DNA from: Tsukamurella sp. M9C
GTDB lineage: Bacteria; Actinomycetota; Actinomycetes; Mycobacteriales; Mycobacteriaceae
Direction: 5' to 3'
Length of the DNA: 62,131 nt
Assembly: GCF_020169415.1 (NCBI RefSeq)
Contig: NZ_JAIULG010000025.1
Span: 1 to 62,131, forward strand
Shown here: piece after piece, positions 36,235 through 43,954 of the stretch
Position numbering within the stretch: position 1 is the stretch's first letter
Layout of the letters: every line of letters begins with the position of its first letter
Translations under genes and position numbers: made by a program
Notes under the pieces: generated by a model
Databases searched by the model: none
Told to the model about the DNA's origin: nothing
The model's input: only the letters and a program-made list of their open reading frames with translations

Positions 36235-36987
36235 ATGCCCGATTCTCCGCTCGTCCCGGACCGCGTCCTCCATGTGTGGCCCGACGTCGACCGGCCCCCG
36301 CTGGTCGGTGTCGACCAACTGCACCCGCTGAGCGGTGAGGACCTCGGCCTCTCGGGCGCACTCGCCGGCCGCGTCGACGCCTGGCAGGCGCTGTTGGAGA
36401 CCGACCACCTGGGCGGCCGCGAAGGCTGGCGCACGGCGACAGCCGAAGCGGACTACGCGCGTGAGGCTCACGCGATCCTCGACGGCCTGGTCGCCGAGCT
36501 ACCCGGCTTCGTCATCAAGTACAGCCTCTGGCCGATCGCCGAGCGCGGCTACGCCGGCGGCTGGGCGACGGGGTGGTCACCGTCGGGCGAGACGCCGCTC
36601 CTCGCCGGCACACAGGTGCGCCAGTTCGACGTCGCACCCGAGCGCTGGGTCCGCCTGATGAACGACTACTCCGGCCCGCCGCTGTGGGCCACCTACGGCG
36701 GTATCGGGCCGGAACACCTCGACCTGCCCGAAGCTCTGGGCCTCGAGCTCGATGCCTGGCAGGCCGAGTTCGACCGCGAGTTCCATTGGGAGACCGGCTG
36801 GCGGAGAGACGAACTCGCGGCGACCCATGCCGCCGAGGGGCGTCGGCTCCTCCCGCTCGTGGCCGCCGAACTCCCCGGACACGTCGTCGAACTGCAGACC
36901 GGCGACGTCCCCGTCTACGCGGGCGCGTGGGTCGACGGCTGGCTGCCGACGCTACCGGACGTGACATTCACGCCGTGGTGCGAGTGA
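36235..36987 (+). CDS. Hypothetical protein made of two tandem ~115-residue repeats
   Basis: A 250-residue soluble acidic protein. Repeat 1 (about 38-115) and repeat 2 (about 160-240) share DAWQA, then GWR, LVAELPG followed by V, and YAGGWATGW / YAGAWVDGW. The second unit uses Asp/Glu-rich substitutions. I do not recognise the family. The duplicated, acidic, Trp-rich form resembles immunity or effector-binding proteins, but there is no toxin partner beside it other than vapBC. Start at 36235. Confidence 0.65.
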   Translation: MPDSPLVPDRVLHVWPDVDRPPLVGVDQLHPLSGEDLGLSGALAGRVDAWQALLETDHLGGREGWRTATAEADYAREAHAILDGLVAELPGFVIKYSLWPIAERGYAGGWATGWSPSGETPLLAGTQVRQFDVAPERWVRLMNDYSGPPLWATYGGIGPEHLDLPEALGLELDAWQAEFDREFHWETGWRRDELAATHAAEGRRLLPLVAAELPGHVVELQTGDVPVYAGAWVDGWLPTLPDVTFTPWCE

Positions 36988-36988
36988 C

Positions 36989-37687
36989 TCAGTCCACCGG
37001 GATGGTGGTGGTACCGAGCAGATCCCCGAGTTGCCACGGATCGAGGCCGTTGGCGGCGTTCATGTCGCACCGCACGCGGCCGTAGCCCTCGGGCAGCCCA
37101 CCGCCGTAACCGCTGCCGTCGGTGTACTGGTGGATCGCGAAGCGCCGCCCCAGTTCCGGCGCCCGGGCGAAGTCGGGCAGCGCGCCGTAGGAGGGCACCA
37201 CGAAGGGCATGTCGGGCAGCGTCGGCCAGATGCTGATGTCGTTGGGGTTGAGGTAGCCGATGCACCGGGTGGGCCGCGGGTCCGCACCGCCGCCGCGCCA
37301 GTCCGAGGCGCCCCAGGTGAAGCCGTTGAAGGCCTCCGAGTGGTCGCCGACGATCTGCCCGCCCCAGGACTCCGCGTCGGCCATCGTCACCACGTCGGGC
37401 CGGTCCTCGCCCTGCATCTCTTTGTGCACGGCGAGGGTCTCCTCCCAGTTGGGGCGGACCACGGCGTAGACGATCGCGCCGACCAGCCGGCCGTCGTCGA
37501 GCATGCGCCGCACCGTGTCCCAGTTGGCGGCGAACCTGCGGTCGCGGTAGGTGCCGTCGTTGGAGCGGATCGCCACCCATCGGTAGGGGTACTTCTCGGG
37601 CAGCTCCGGCTGCCATTCGGAGACGTCCGCGTACAGGGTGTCGCGCTGCAGCCGCGCCGCGCGCGCCCGCCTCAGTCGCTTCCGCAT
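36989..37687 (-). CDS. GH25-fold lysozyme-like protein
   Basis: A 232-residue TIM-barrel hydrolase of GH25/phage-lysin type: YADVSEWQPELPEKYPY at about 18 (catalytic Asp region), RSNDGTYRDRRFAANW, TMADAESWGG, CIGYLNPND and IHQYTDGSGYG. A basic N-terminus without a signal peptide or wall-binding domain suggests a phage-derived endolysin catalytic domain. It converges with the preceding gene with one base between their ends. Confidence 0.78.
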   Translation of the reverse strand: MRKRLRRARAARLQRDTLYADVSEWQPELPEKYPYRWVAIRSNDGTYRDRRFAANWDTVRRMLDDGRLVGAIVYAVVRPNWEETLAVHKEMQGEDRPDVVTMADAESWGGQIVGDHSEAFNGFTWGASDWRGGGADPRPTRCIGYLNPNDISIWPTLPDMPFVVPSYGALPDFARAPELGRRFAIHQYTDGSGYGGGLPEGYGRVRCDMNAANGLDPWQLGDLLGTTTIPVD

Positions 37688-37780
37688 GGCCTCACGCTAC
37701 CCGTACCACCCCCGGTCATGAGGCGTGCTTTACCCGGTCTTGGGTTGCGCGAACGACTTTCGCGCGGGCAATCTGGACTG

Positions 37781-38491
37781 ATGCCCACTCTCGACCGGCT
37801 CGGCCGGTACTACCTGGCCGCCGCCGTCGCGCTCGTCGGCGCCGTCGTCGCCCTCGGCCTGCTCGTCGGGTGGCGGCCCGTCACCGAGGCCGACGGCGAG
37901 GTGCTGGAGGAGATGATCGAGCACCGCGGCTCTGCCACCACGTCGGTGATGACCCTCATCACCGACGTCTTCTCGCCGGGCGGCACCATCGCACTCGGCG
38001 TGCTCGTCGCCGCGCTCCTGGCGTGGCGACGGTCCGCCGGCTCCGCTGTCTTCGTGCTCGGCAGCACCGCCGTCGCCTCCGCGGCGACCCTCGCGCTGAA
38101 GTACGCCTTCGCCCGCCAACGCCCGCCGCTCGTCGACCATCTCGCGAACGAGACGGACTACGGCTTCCCGTCGGGCCACGTCACGGGCACGACGGCCCTG
38201 CTCCTGGCCACGACGGTGGCCGTCACCGCCGGCTGGACCGCCCGCCGGCGGCTGCTCGCACTCCTCGCCCCCGCGGTGGTGATCGGCGCCGTCGCGGCGA
38301 GCCGCCTGTACCTGGGCGTGCACTGGTTCTCCGACACCGCGGCCGGGTTCGCGATCGGCCTCGCGGGCGTCGCCGTCGGGCTCGCGCTGCTCCCGCCCGC
38401 ATCGTGGCCGCGCTGGGACCGCCGGCTGGCCGACACCGTCAGGCGCGGTCGCGCTCCGCGAACACGTCCCGCGCGACCAGCGTCGCGTTGA
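37781..38491 (+). CDS. PAP2-family membrane phosphatase
   Basis: A 236-residue protein with about six membrane helices and all three PAP2 motifs: KYAFARQRP, FPSGH and SRLYLGVHWFSDTAAG. It would dephosphorylate a lipid or prenyl phosphate at the outer face of the membrane. The Arg-rich tail overlaps the converging CMD gene by 53 bases. Confidence 0.88.
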   Translation: MPTLDRLGRYYLAAAVALVGAVVALGLLVGWRPVTEADGEVLEEMIEHRGSATTSVMTLITDVFSPGGTIALGVLVAALLAWRRSAGSAVFVLGSTAVASAATLALKYAFARQRPPLVDHLANETDYGFPSGHVTGTTALLLATTVAVTAGWTARRRLLALLAPAVVIGAVAASRLYLGVHWFSDTAAGFAIGLAGVAVGLALLPPASWPRWDRRLADTVRRGRAPRTRPARPASR

Positions 38492-38849
38492 TCGCGCGCG
38501 GGAAGCCCGTGTACACGGCGGCATGCAGGAGGACCTCGTTGATCTCCTCGCGGGTGATGCCCACGTTGAGCGAGGTGTTCACGTGCACCCGCAGCTGGTT
38601 CTCGGTCCCGCCGAGCGCGGTGAGAATGCCCAGCGTCACCAGCTGACGGTCGCGCGGGTTCAGGCCGGGCCGGGCGTAGACGTCGCCGAATCCCCACGCC
38701 GCGATGTGGTGCGCGAGCGCGGGGTTCACCTCCGCCAGCCCGTCGATCACCGTCCGGGCCGCGGACCCGTCGATGCCCTCCAGCACCTCCACGCCGGCCT
38801 CCCGGCGGGCGATCGACGCCTCGCTATCGATGTCGTACTGCTCGGGCAC
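38439..38849 (-). CDS. Carboxymuconolactone decarboxylase-family protein
   Basis: A 136-residue all-helical AhpD-like protein: NPRDRQLVTLGILTALGGTENQLRVHVNTSLNVGITREEINEVLLHAAVYTGFPRAINA is reduced to its key motifs RQLVTLG, ENQLRVHV and GFPRAINA. No CxxC pair is present, so it is the decarboxylase type rather than a peroxidase. Substrate unknown; no beta-ketoadipate genes are nearby. Confidence 0.88.
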   Translation of the reverse strand: MPEQYDIDSEASIARREAGVEVLEGIDGSAARTVIDGLAEVNPALAHHIAAWGFGDVYARPGLNPRDRQLVTLGILTALGGTENQLRVHVNTSLNVGITREEINEVLLHAAVYTGFPRAINATLVARDVFAERDRA

Positions 38850-38926
38850 GGTCCCACCTCCGTCGACGACATGTCATTCGCATGTCTCACGATCGACGGT
38901 ATCCCCGCGCCTCCGGTCACGCTCGT

Positions 38927-39304
38927 TCAGGCCTGCGGGACGGGGCAGGCGGCACCGTCGGCGCCGGCGATCCGGACCCGCGACACGAAGCGCTTGCCCG
39001 TGGAGCCCTCGAGCGAGAAGCCGGCGGCGCGGCCCGGCTCGAGGTCCAGGACGAGCACGCTGTTCTCCCAGACCCGCGCCTCGCCGTCGGACACCCAGAC
39101 CGGCACGTCGCGCCCGTCCCCGAGTTCGACGGTGCCGAGCCGCACGTTGGCATCGCCCACGCGGAACTCGTCGACGGCGAACACCATGGGCGCCGAGCCG
39201 TCGCAGCAGCCGCCGCTCTGGTGGATCAGCAGCGGGCCGCTGCCGTCCCACAGCTCGCCCAGCATCGCCCGCGCCGCCTGCGTCGATTCCACCCGCTCGT
39301 CCAT
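38927..39304 (-). CDS. DUF779 protein
   Basis: A 125-residue protein with the DUF779 core HQSGGCCDGSAPM (about 28) and FSLEGSTGKRFVSRVRI near the C-terminus. DUF779 genes usually sit next to acetaldehyde dehydrogenase genes and may act in aldehyde metabolism. Here the ALDH is 3.8 kb away with unrelated genes between, which suggests an insertion or rearrangement. Confidence 0.88.
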   Translation of the reverse strand: MDERVESTQAARAMLGELWDGSGPLLIHQSGGCCDGSAPMVFAVDEFRVGDANVRLGTVELGDGRDVPVWVSDGEARVWENSVLVLDLEPGRAAGFSLEGSTGKRFVSRVRIAGADGAACPVPQA

Positions 39305-39353
39305 GCCCGCTCCCGTCGTCGCCTTCGACGGTAACGCAGCCGGAACGCAGAAA

Positions 39354-39380
39354 CGCCGGGTCAGATGAACTGACCCGGCG
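39354..39380 (-). terminator. Terminator of the tRNA-Arg / tRNA-Ser unit
   Basis: Perfect 10-bp stem CGCCGGGTCA / TGACCCGGCG, 7-base loop, followed by TTTC on the minus strand, 9 bases after tRNA-Arg. Confidence 0.78.
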
Positions 39381-39388
39381 TCTGCCTG

Positions 39389-39461
39389 TGCGCCCGAAGG
39401 GATTCGAACCCCTGACCTTCTGATCCGTAGTCAGATGCTCTATCCACTGAGCTACGGGCGC
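39389..39461 (-). tRNA. tRNA-Arg(ACG)
   Basis: Acceptor GCGCCCG / CGGGCGC, D-arm AGCTCAGTGGATAGAGC, anticodon stem CTGAC-type with loop holding ACG, T-loop TTCGAAT. A34 is the substrate of the TadA encoded at 26425-26889. Confidence 0.96.
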
Positions 39462-39501
39462 ATACCCTATTCAATTCTCGCCGGTCCGAAGACCGACGTG
39501 G

Positions 39502-39590
39502 CGGAGGCGAGAGGATTTGAACCTCCGGTCCGGTGTTGGCCGGACAACTCATTAGCAGTGAGTCCCATTCGGCCGCTCTGGCACGCCTCC
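39502..39590 (-). tRNA. tRNA-Ser(GCT)
   Basis: Class II tRNA with acceptor GGAGGCG / CGCCTCC, anticodon stem CTCA./.TGAG, loop CTGCTAA (anticodon GCT), long variable arm, T-loop TTCAAAT. It lies 40 bases upstream of tRNA-Arg on the same strand. Confidence 0.96.
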
Positions 39591-39720
39591 AAATCGGACG
39601 CGATGCGCGAGCGATCCTTACGGGTCACGCGCAACCGCCGAGCAGCTACATTACACAACCTCTCCGCAACCCACAAAACCGCTGGTCATCTTCCGTTCAC
39701 GTGCGGGCCGCGCGGTGCGC

Positions 39721-40317
39721 TCAGATCGGCTCGGGCGTGAGCACGTCCTCCCAGGTGAGGTCGATGCGCACGTCGGCGGTGCCGACCATGCGCCGCACGA
39801 CGTCGGCCGTCAGGGCGCGGAGTCGCTCGCCACCGTCGAACAGCGTGTGGGACCGGCCGTCGGCACCCACCGCGACGAGATGGACGTGCACGGCGGCGAG
39901 CGCACCTCCACCGAGATCGAGCGCGACATCGGCGACGGCTGCGGACTCGGCGGCCGCGGTGTCGGAGAGCGCCGCCGTGATCGCCTTCGAGAGGGCCAGC
40001 TCGGTCACCGAGACCCCCCGCCGCACCGTCGGGATCGGGCGGGAGCGCCGGGGCAGCGCGGAGACCTGCTGGGCGACGGCCTCGCGCAGCCGGTCGATCG
40101 CGTCCGCACCCCAGCGCGGATCGACTTCGGGCGCCTCGGCATCGGGTGCGGACAGCCCGGCGAGCCGACGCGTCGCGTCGGCAATCCAATCGGTGGCCTG
40201 CGCCGGTTCGGCGTCGCCACTCTCCACTCGCCTGAAACTCATCGCTCCCCCAGTGTGACCACGTCCTGTCGGATTGCACAACGGTCCGGCCTCCGTGGGC
40301 CGCGTCGGATCGCTCAT
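39721..40317 (-). CDS. Hypothetical protein coupled to ECF sigma factor
   Basis: A 198-residue soluble protein. The N-terminal 30 residues are unstructured (MSDPTRPTEAG). An acidic helix follows (DPRWGADAIDRLREAVAQQVSAL). The second half looks like an Asp23-type beta/alpha unit (ADVALDLGGGALAAVHVHLVAVG, ADVVRRMVGTADVRIDLTWEDV). Its ATG overlaps the sigma-factor TGA (ATGA). It could modulate the sigma factor, but no anti-sigma motif or membrane helix is visible. Confidence 0.7.
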   Translation of the reverse strand: MSDPTRPTEAGPLCNPTGRGHTGGAMSFRRVESGDAEPAQATDWIADATRRLAGLSAPDAEAPEVDPRWGADAIDRLREAVAQQVSALPRRSRPIPTVRRGVSVTELALSKAITAALSDTAAAESAAVADVALDLGGGALAAVHVHLVAVGADGRSHTLFDGGERLRALTADVVRRMVGTADVRIDLTWEDVLTPEPI

Positions 40318-40901
40318 GGCCAGTACTCCCCCAGCGTCTCCGCGAGCCGCTGCCGCGTCCGCTGGAGGTGGCCGCGCACCGACCCCTCCGTGGTCCGCAG
40401 GACGCCCGCGATCTCGGCGATGGACAGCCCGTCGACCTCGCGGAGCCACCACGCCGCGCGGGCCGGGTACGGCAGGCGCCCCAGCTCCCGGGCGAGCGCG
40501 TCGAGGAAGTCCCTATCGGTCGCCTTCTCGACGGGGCCGGGCTCCCGCGCGACGGCCTCGTCGACGGCCTCCGAATCGACCACGGGCGCGCGGCGACGCA
40601 GCACGTCAGCGGTCTTGCGGGCCGCGATCGAGAACAGCCACGTCCGCAGGGTCGAGCGGAAGGCGAAGCTCGGGAGCGCCTTCCACGCGGCGATGAGGGA
40701 TTCCTGCACGATGTCGTCGCAGTCGCTGCGTTCGGGCATCGTCCGCGCGACGAAGCGATGCAGGGCGGGCGCGTGCCGCTGCACGAGCACGTCGAAGGCC
40801 GCGGCGTCGCCGCGCTGGGCGCGCCTCGTCAGGGTCTCGTCGGACAGCGACGGCAGCAGCTCCGAGTCGAACAACCACCCTCCAAATGTGAGATGGGTCA
40901 C
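40314..40901 (-). CDS. ECF sigma factor of the Asp23 island
   Basis: A 195-residue sigma-70-family ECF factor. Region 2: LVQRHAPALHRFVARTM, DCDDIVQESLIAAWKAL, STLRTWLFSIAARKTADVLRR. Region 4: RLPYPARAAWWLREVDGLSIAEIAGVLRTTEGSV. The frame begins with GTG at 40901; a TTG nine codons in, just after GGAGGG, is an alternative. Divergent from the Asp23 operon, whose promoter carries an ECF-type motif. It is likely to drive that operon. Confidence 0.9.
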   Translation of the reverse strand: MTHLTFGGWLFDSELLPSLSDETLTRRAQRGDAAAFDVLVQRHAPALHRFVARTMPERSDCDDIVQESLIAAWKALPSFAFRSTLRTWLFSIAARKTADVLRRRAPVVDSEAVDEAVAREPGPVEKATDRDFLDALARELGRLPYPARAAWWLREVDGLSIAEIAGVLRTTEGSVRGHLQRTRQRLAETLGEYWP

Positions 40902-40946
40902 AATCGCGTGCCGATCTCCGCGAGACGGCGACTCACCCAGTGTGCC

Positions 40947-40970
40947 GGAACGGATCCCGGTACATCAGTC
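40947..40970 (+). promoter_or_regulatory. ECF-type promoter of the Asp23 operon
   Basis: -35 GGAAC (40947-40951), a 16-base spacer and -10 core GTC (40968-40970), 20 bases before the Asp23 ATG. This matches the common ECF layout GGAAC-N16/17-GTC/GTT. Confidence 0.65.
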
Positions 40971-40989
40971 GACACAAGGGAGACCGAAC

Positions 40990-41466
40990 ATGACCTCGAC
41001 CACCACCAAGCCCGCCGCGACCGCCGACGAGTCGAAGGCCGCGAAGCCCGGGACCGCGGTCGCGACGCAGGTCGGGCGCGGCAGCACCAACATCGCCGAC
41101 GTGGTCGTGTCCAAGATCGCCGGTATCGCGGCCCGCGAGGTCGACGGTGTCTACGATCTCGGCGGCCAGGCCGCCCGCGTGGTCGGCCGCATCCGCGAGA
41201 CCCTCCCCGGCGCACCGGACCTCACGCAGGGCGTCACCGTCGAGGTCGGAGAGCGGCAGGCCGCGGTCGACGTGACGATCGTCGCCGAGTACGGCGTCGC
41301 GATCCACGACCTGGCCGCCGGCATCCGCAGCAACGTCATCGACGCCGTCGAGTCCATGACCGGTCTCGAAGTGACCGAGGTCAACGTGACCGTCCACGAC
41401 GTCCACTTCGCCGACGACGACGATGTCGCCACCGGCGAGGCGTCGGCGGAGTCGCGGGTCCAGTGA
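40990..41466 (+). CDS. Asp23/Gls24-family envelope stress protein
   Basis: A 158-residue Asp23-domain protein: NIADVVVSKIAGIAAREVDGVYDLGG, then VTVEVGERQAAVDVTIVAEYGVAIHDLAAGIRSNV and MTGLEVTEVNVTVHDVHF. Asp23 proteins gather at the membrane through an AmaP-like anchor and respond to envelope or alkaline stress. First gene of an operon of five overlapping frames. An acidic tail follows the domain. Confidence 0.92.
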   Translation: MTSTTTKPAATADESKAAKPGTAVATQVGRGSTNIADVVVSKIAGIAAREVDGVYDLGGQAARVVGRIRETLPGAPDLTQGVTVEVGERQAAVDVTIVAEYGVAIHDLAAGIRSNVIDAVESMTGLEVTEVNVTVHDVHFADDDDVATGEASAESRVQ

Positions 41467-41786
41467 GCTCCGCACGCGCCGCCCGGGTCGACGGGGTCGT
41501 CGCCGCCGTGACGGCGATCGACGGCGTCGTGGGCGTCCACGCGGGCGGGCCCGGCTCCCCCGCCACGTACCTCCCGGGCCGGACGGTGCGCGGCGTCCGG
41601 CTCGACGACGACGGAGGACAGGTCTCCGTCGTGCTCGAGTTCCGGCGCGATCTCGACCTCGTCGACCTCGCGGACCGCGTCCGCGCGGCCGCCTCCGACG
41701 CCGCGGGGGTCCCCGTGGACGTCGTCGTATCCGACATCGCGGTGTCCGACCAGGGCACCGCAGCACCGAAGGAGTTCACCGCATGA
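41463..41786 (+). CDS. Second Asp23-like protein (short)
   Basis: A 107-residue Asp23-type protein (VDGVVAAVTAIDGVVGVHAG, GQVSVVLEFRRDLDLVDLADRVRAAASDAAGV, VDVVVSDIAV). The GTG start overlaps the TGA of the first gene (GTGA). Sequence is divergent from the first copy, so it probably forms a heteromer rather than being a recent duplicate. Confidence 0.82.
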   Translation: MSSARAARVDGVVAAVTAIDGVVGVHAGGPGSPATYLPGRTVRGVRLDDDGGQVSVVLEFRRDLDLVDLADRVRAAASDAAGVPVDVVVSDIAVSDQGTAAPKEFTA

Positions 41787-41968
41787 CGCCAGGACACTTC
41801 ACCGTGTGGGGAGGCGTGATCGGCCTGCTCGTGGCGATCGCCATCGTGGTCGGCGGCCTGGTCGGCTTCCTCCTCGCGATCGTCCTCGGCACGGCCGGGG
41901 CGGCCGTGGGCGCACACTTCGACGGGCTCATCGACCTCACCGCCCTGCGGCGCCGCGACCGGAGCTGA
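41783..41968 (+). CDS. Small two-helix membrane protein (DUF2273-like)
   Basis: A 61-residue protein, almost all hydrophobic: VIGLLVAIAIVVGGLVGFLLAIVLGTAGAAVGAHF is one long Gly-broken hydrophobic stretch, reported here only by its ends VIGLLVAI and AVGAHF. A basic tail (LRRRDRS) follows. DUF2273-type proteins accompany AmaP/Asp23 genes as membrane anchors. ATGA overlap with the previous gene. Confidence 0.8.
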   Translation: MTPGHFTVWGGVIGLLVAIAIVVGGLVGFLLAIVLGTAGAAVGAHFDGLIDLTALRRRDRS

Positions 41969-41970
41969 CC

Positions 41971-42762
41971 ATGACCACCGAATCGGAGACCCCGGATGCC
42001 CCGGGCATCCCCGACGACACCGGCGCCGGGCGTGCCGCCGACACCGCGGGTCGCGGCCGCACCGTCATCGACGACCGCGTGCGGCGCCGACTGGTCGAGC
42101 ACGCCGCGCTCTCGGTGCCCGGCACCGAGCGGGTCCGCGGGCTCACGACGCGGCAGCTGCCCGCGGTGCGCTTCGCCGACCGCGCCCGCAGTGACGTCGA
42201 CGTGCAGATCGCCGCGCAGTGGCCGCTCGACTCCGCCCGGCTGGTTCCCGCGGTCCGCTCCGCGGTCGACGACGAGCTCGCCCGCAGCCTGGGCACGGCC
42301 CCGAAGGAGGTGCACGTGCACATCACCCGGATCAGCGACGAGCGCACCGGGTCTCGCGCCGCACTCGCGCACCACGCCGCCGTCGCCGCGACGGACGACG
42401 CGCCCACAGCCCGGGACCTGCGCCGTCACGCGCCGCGCCGCACCGCCGGCGCCAGCATCGCGACGGTGCCCCTGCTGCTCGCCGTCCTCGCGCTCGGCGT
42501 GATCGCGGTCCGCGACGCCCTCGTCTCGCTCGGCTGGGTCGCCGGGAGCCGCTGGATCGACGCGGTGCCCCGCATCGCCGACGACGTCCGCTGGTCGTGG
42601 TGGGCCTGGCCCGCGACGGTCGGCGCCATCGTGCTCGGCCTGCTGCTGCTGATCGCCGCGCTGAAGCCGCGCCGGCGCAGTCACACCCCCGTCTCCGACG
42701 AACTCTGGTTCCACCGGCGGATCGACCCCGACCGCCGCAGCGCCGAGGAGGTGGCCCGATGA
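41971..42762 (+). CDS. Asp23-island membrane protein with DUF6286-like C-terminus
   Basis: A 263-residue protein. N-terminal disordered stretch, an Asp23-like domain (about 28-125: DDRVRRRLVEHAALSVPGTERVRG, VHVHITRISDER) and two membrane helices (about 168-190 and 212-235) with a W-rich loop between. C-terminal HRRIDPDRRSAEEVAR is basic. It probably anchors the Asp23 network to the membrane. Two bases after the preceding gene. Confidence 0.78.
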   Translation: MTTESETPDAPGIPDDTGAGRAADTAGRGRTVIDDRVRRRLVEHAALSVPGTERVRGLTTRQLPAVRFADRARSDVDVQIAAQWPLDSARLVPAVRSAVDDELARSLGTAPKEVHVHITRISDERTGSRAALAHHAAVAATDDAPTARDLRRHAPRRTAGASIATVPLLLAVLALGVIAVRDALVSLGWVAGSRWIDAVPRIADDVRWSWWAWPATVGAIVLGLLLLIAALKPRRRSHTPVSDELWFHRRIDPDRRSAEEVAR

Positions 42763-43349
42763 AGGGCTCGACCCGCTTCATCGACCGGATCGTCGCCGGC
42801 CTCGTCGGGCTGGTGCTGCTCGGCGGCGGCCTGTGGGCGCTCGGCGACCGGCTCGGTCAGCGGACCGCGGCCGACGCCGCCGACCGCGTCTCGGTCCCGA
42901 CGATCGTGCGCCTGCCCGACCAGCCGTGGTGGCCCGCCGTCACCGGCGCGGCCGGCGCGGTCCTGGTGCTGGTGGCGCTGTGGCTGCTGGTCCGGCACCT
43001 GCGCAGCTCCGCCTCGCGCACCGCGCACGTCCCGGGCGACGGCACCGTCGACCTCGGGCGGGTGGCCGACGCCGTCGCCGCTGACCTGGGGCGCAGCCCC
43101 CTGATCCGGCGCGCCCGCCCGTCGACCGTGATCGAGAAGGGCCGGCCCGTCATCCGGGTGGCGGTCGCGATCTCCCCCGGCGCACCCGTCGACGAGCTCA
43201 CCGCCCTGGCGGCCGCCGCCCGCCACGACGTGGCCGCCGCGACCGGGCCCGACGTCGCGTTCCAGGTCCTCGTGAACGACCGGCGCGGCGACAGAAGACT
43301 TGGGGAACTCCCCCGAGATGAAGATCCAACGACCATCGAGAGGACGTGA
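42759..43349 (+). CDS. AmaP-like membrane anchor protein
   Basis: A 196-residue protein. Two helices (about 12-32 and 62-82) form a hairpin, followed by a cytosolic alpha/beta domain (VDLGRVADAVAADLGRSPLIRRA, IRVAVAISPGAPVDELTALAAAARHDV) typical of alkaline-shock membrane anchors. ATGA overlap with the previous gene. Last gene of the overlapping operon; the CsbD gene follows. Confidence 0.8.
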   Translation: MKGSTRFIDRIVAGLVGLVLLGGGLWALGDRLGQRTAADAADRVSVPTIVRLPDQPWWPAVTGAAGAVLVLVALWLLVRHLRSSASRTAHVPGDGTVDLGRVADAVAADLGRSPLIRRARPSTVIEKGRPVIRVAVAISPGAPVDELTALAAAARHDVAAATGPDVAFQVLVNDRRGDRRLGELPRDEDPTTIERT

Positions 43350-43351
43350 CC

Positions 43352-43561
43352 ATGGGCATCGCAGACGACGCCAAGAACAAGGCTGAGGACCTCAAGGGGC
43401 GCGCCAAGGAGGCCGCGGGCGCGGCCACGGGCGACGACGATCTCAAGGCCGAGGGGCAGGCGGATCAGGGCCTCGCCGCAGCGAAGGAGAAGATCGCCGA
43501 CGTCGCGGACAAGGTCAAGGAGGGCGTCGACGCCGTCAAGGACAAGCTCTCCGGAAACTGA
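43352..43561 (+). CDS. CsbD-family stress protein 1
   Basis: A 69-residue amphipathic helical protein, MGIADDAKNKAEDLKGRAKEA start, KDKLSGN end. CsbD proteins are general-stress proteins of unknown mechanism. AGAGGA precedes the ATG. 2 bases after the AmaP-like gene, so it belongs to the same transcript. Paralogue 120 bases downstream. Confidence 0.9.
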   Translation: MGIADDAKNKAEDLKGRAKEAAGAATGDDDLKAEGQADQGLAAAKEKIADVADKVKEGVDAVKDKLSGN

Positions 43562-43564
43562 AAC

Positions 43565-43600
43565 CGCAGGTCCGTCGTTATCGCAATCGATAACCCTGCG
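43565..43600 (+). terminator. Hairpin between the two CsbD genes
   Basis: Nested pairing: CGCAGG (43565-43570) with CCTGCG (43595-43600) and GTTATCG (43577-43583) with CGATAAC (43588-43594). Confidence 0.5.
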
Positions 43601-43681
43601 CGGTTGTGCCGAACAGCGCACAATCAAAGCCTCGGGGATCCGCCTCGGGGGAACACATCGGGTGTATCGGAAGGATCACGC

Positions 43682-43867
43682 ATGGGCATCGCAGACGACG
43701 CGAAGAACAAGGCCGAGGAGCTCAAGGGCCGCGCCCAGGAGGCCGCCGCGGCCGCCGGCGAGAAGGTCGACCAGGCCACCGCCGCCGCCAAGGAGAAGGC
43801 GGGCGAGTTCGGCGACAAGGTCAAGGGCGAGGCTGACTCCCTCAAGAACAAGCTCTCGGGCAACTGA
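43682..43867 (+). CDS. CsbD-family stress protein 2
   Basis: A 61-residue paralogue of the preceding gene: the first 12 residues are identical (MGIADDAKNKAE), and the end NKLSGN matches KLSGN. The middle is shorter and Ala/Lys-rich. It has its own GGAAGGA ribosome site and lies behind a hairpin, so it may be transcribed separately. Confidence 0.9.
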   Translation: MGIADDAKNKAEELKGRAQEAAAAAGEKVDQATAAAKEKAGEFGDKVKGEADSLKNKLSGN

Positions 43868-43881
43868 TCCGTTGCACCCAC

Positions 43882-43921
43882 GGCCACCGGGGCCGGTCCG
43901 CGCGGACCGGCCTCGGTGGCC
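43882..43921 (+). terminator. Strong terminator ending the Asp23/CsbD island
   Basis: Stem GGCCACCG / CGGTGGCC, continued by GGCCGGTCCGC / GCGGACCGGCC with one mismatch between the two blocks. 15 bases after the CsbD-2 stop. Confidence 0.8.
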
Positions 43922-43954
43922 CCGGGGGCCGGGCCGTCGGTCTACCCTGGCCGA

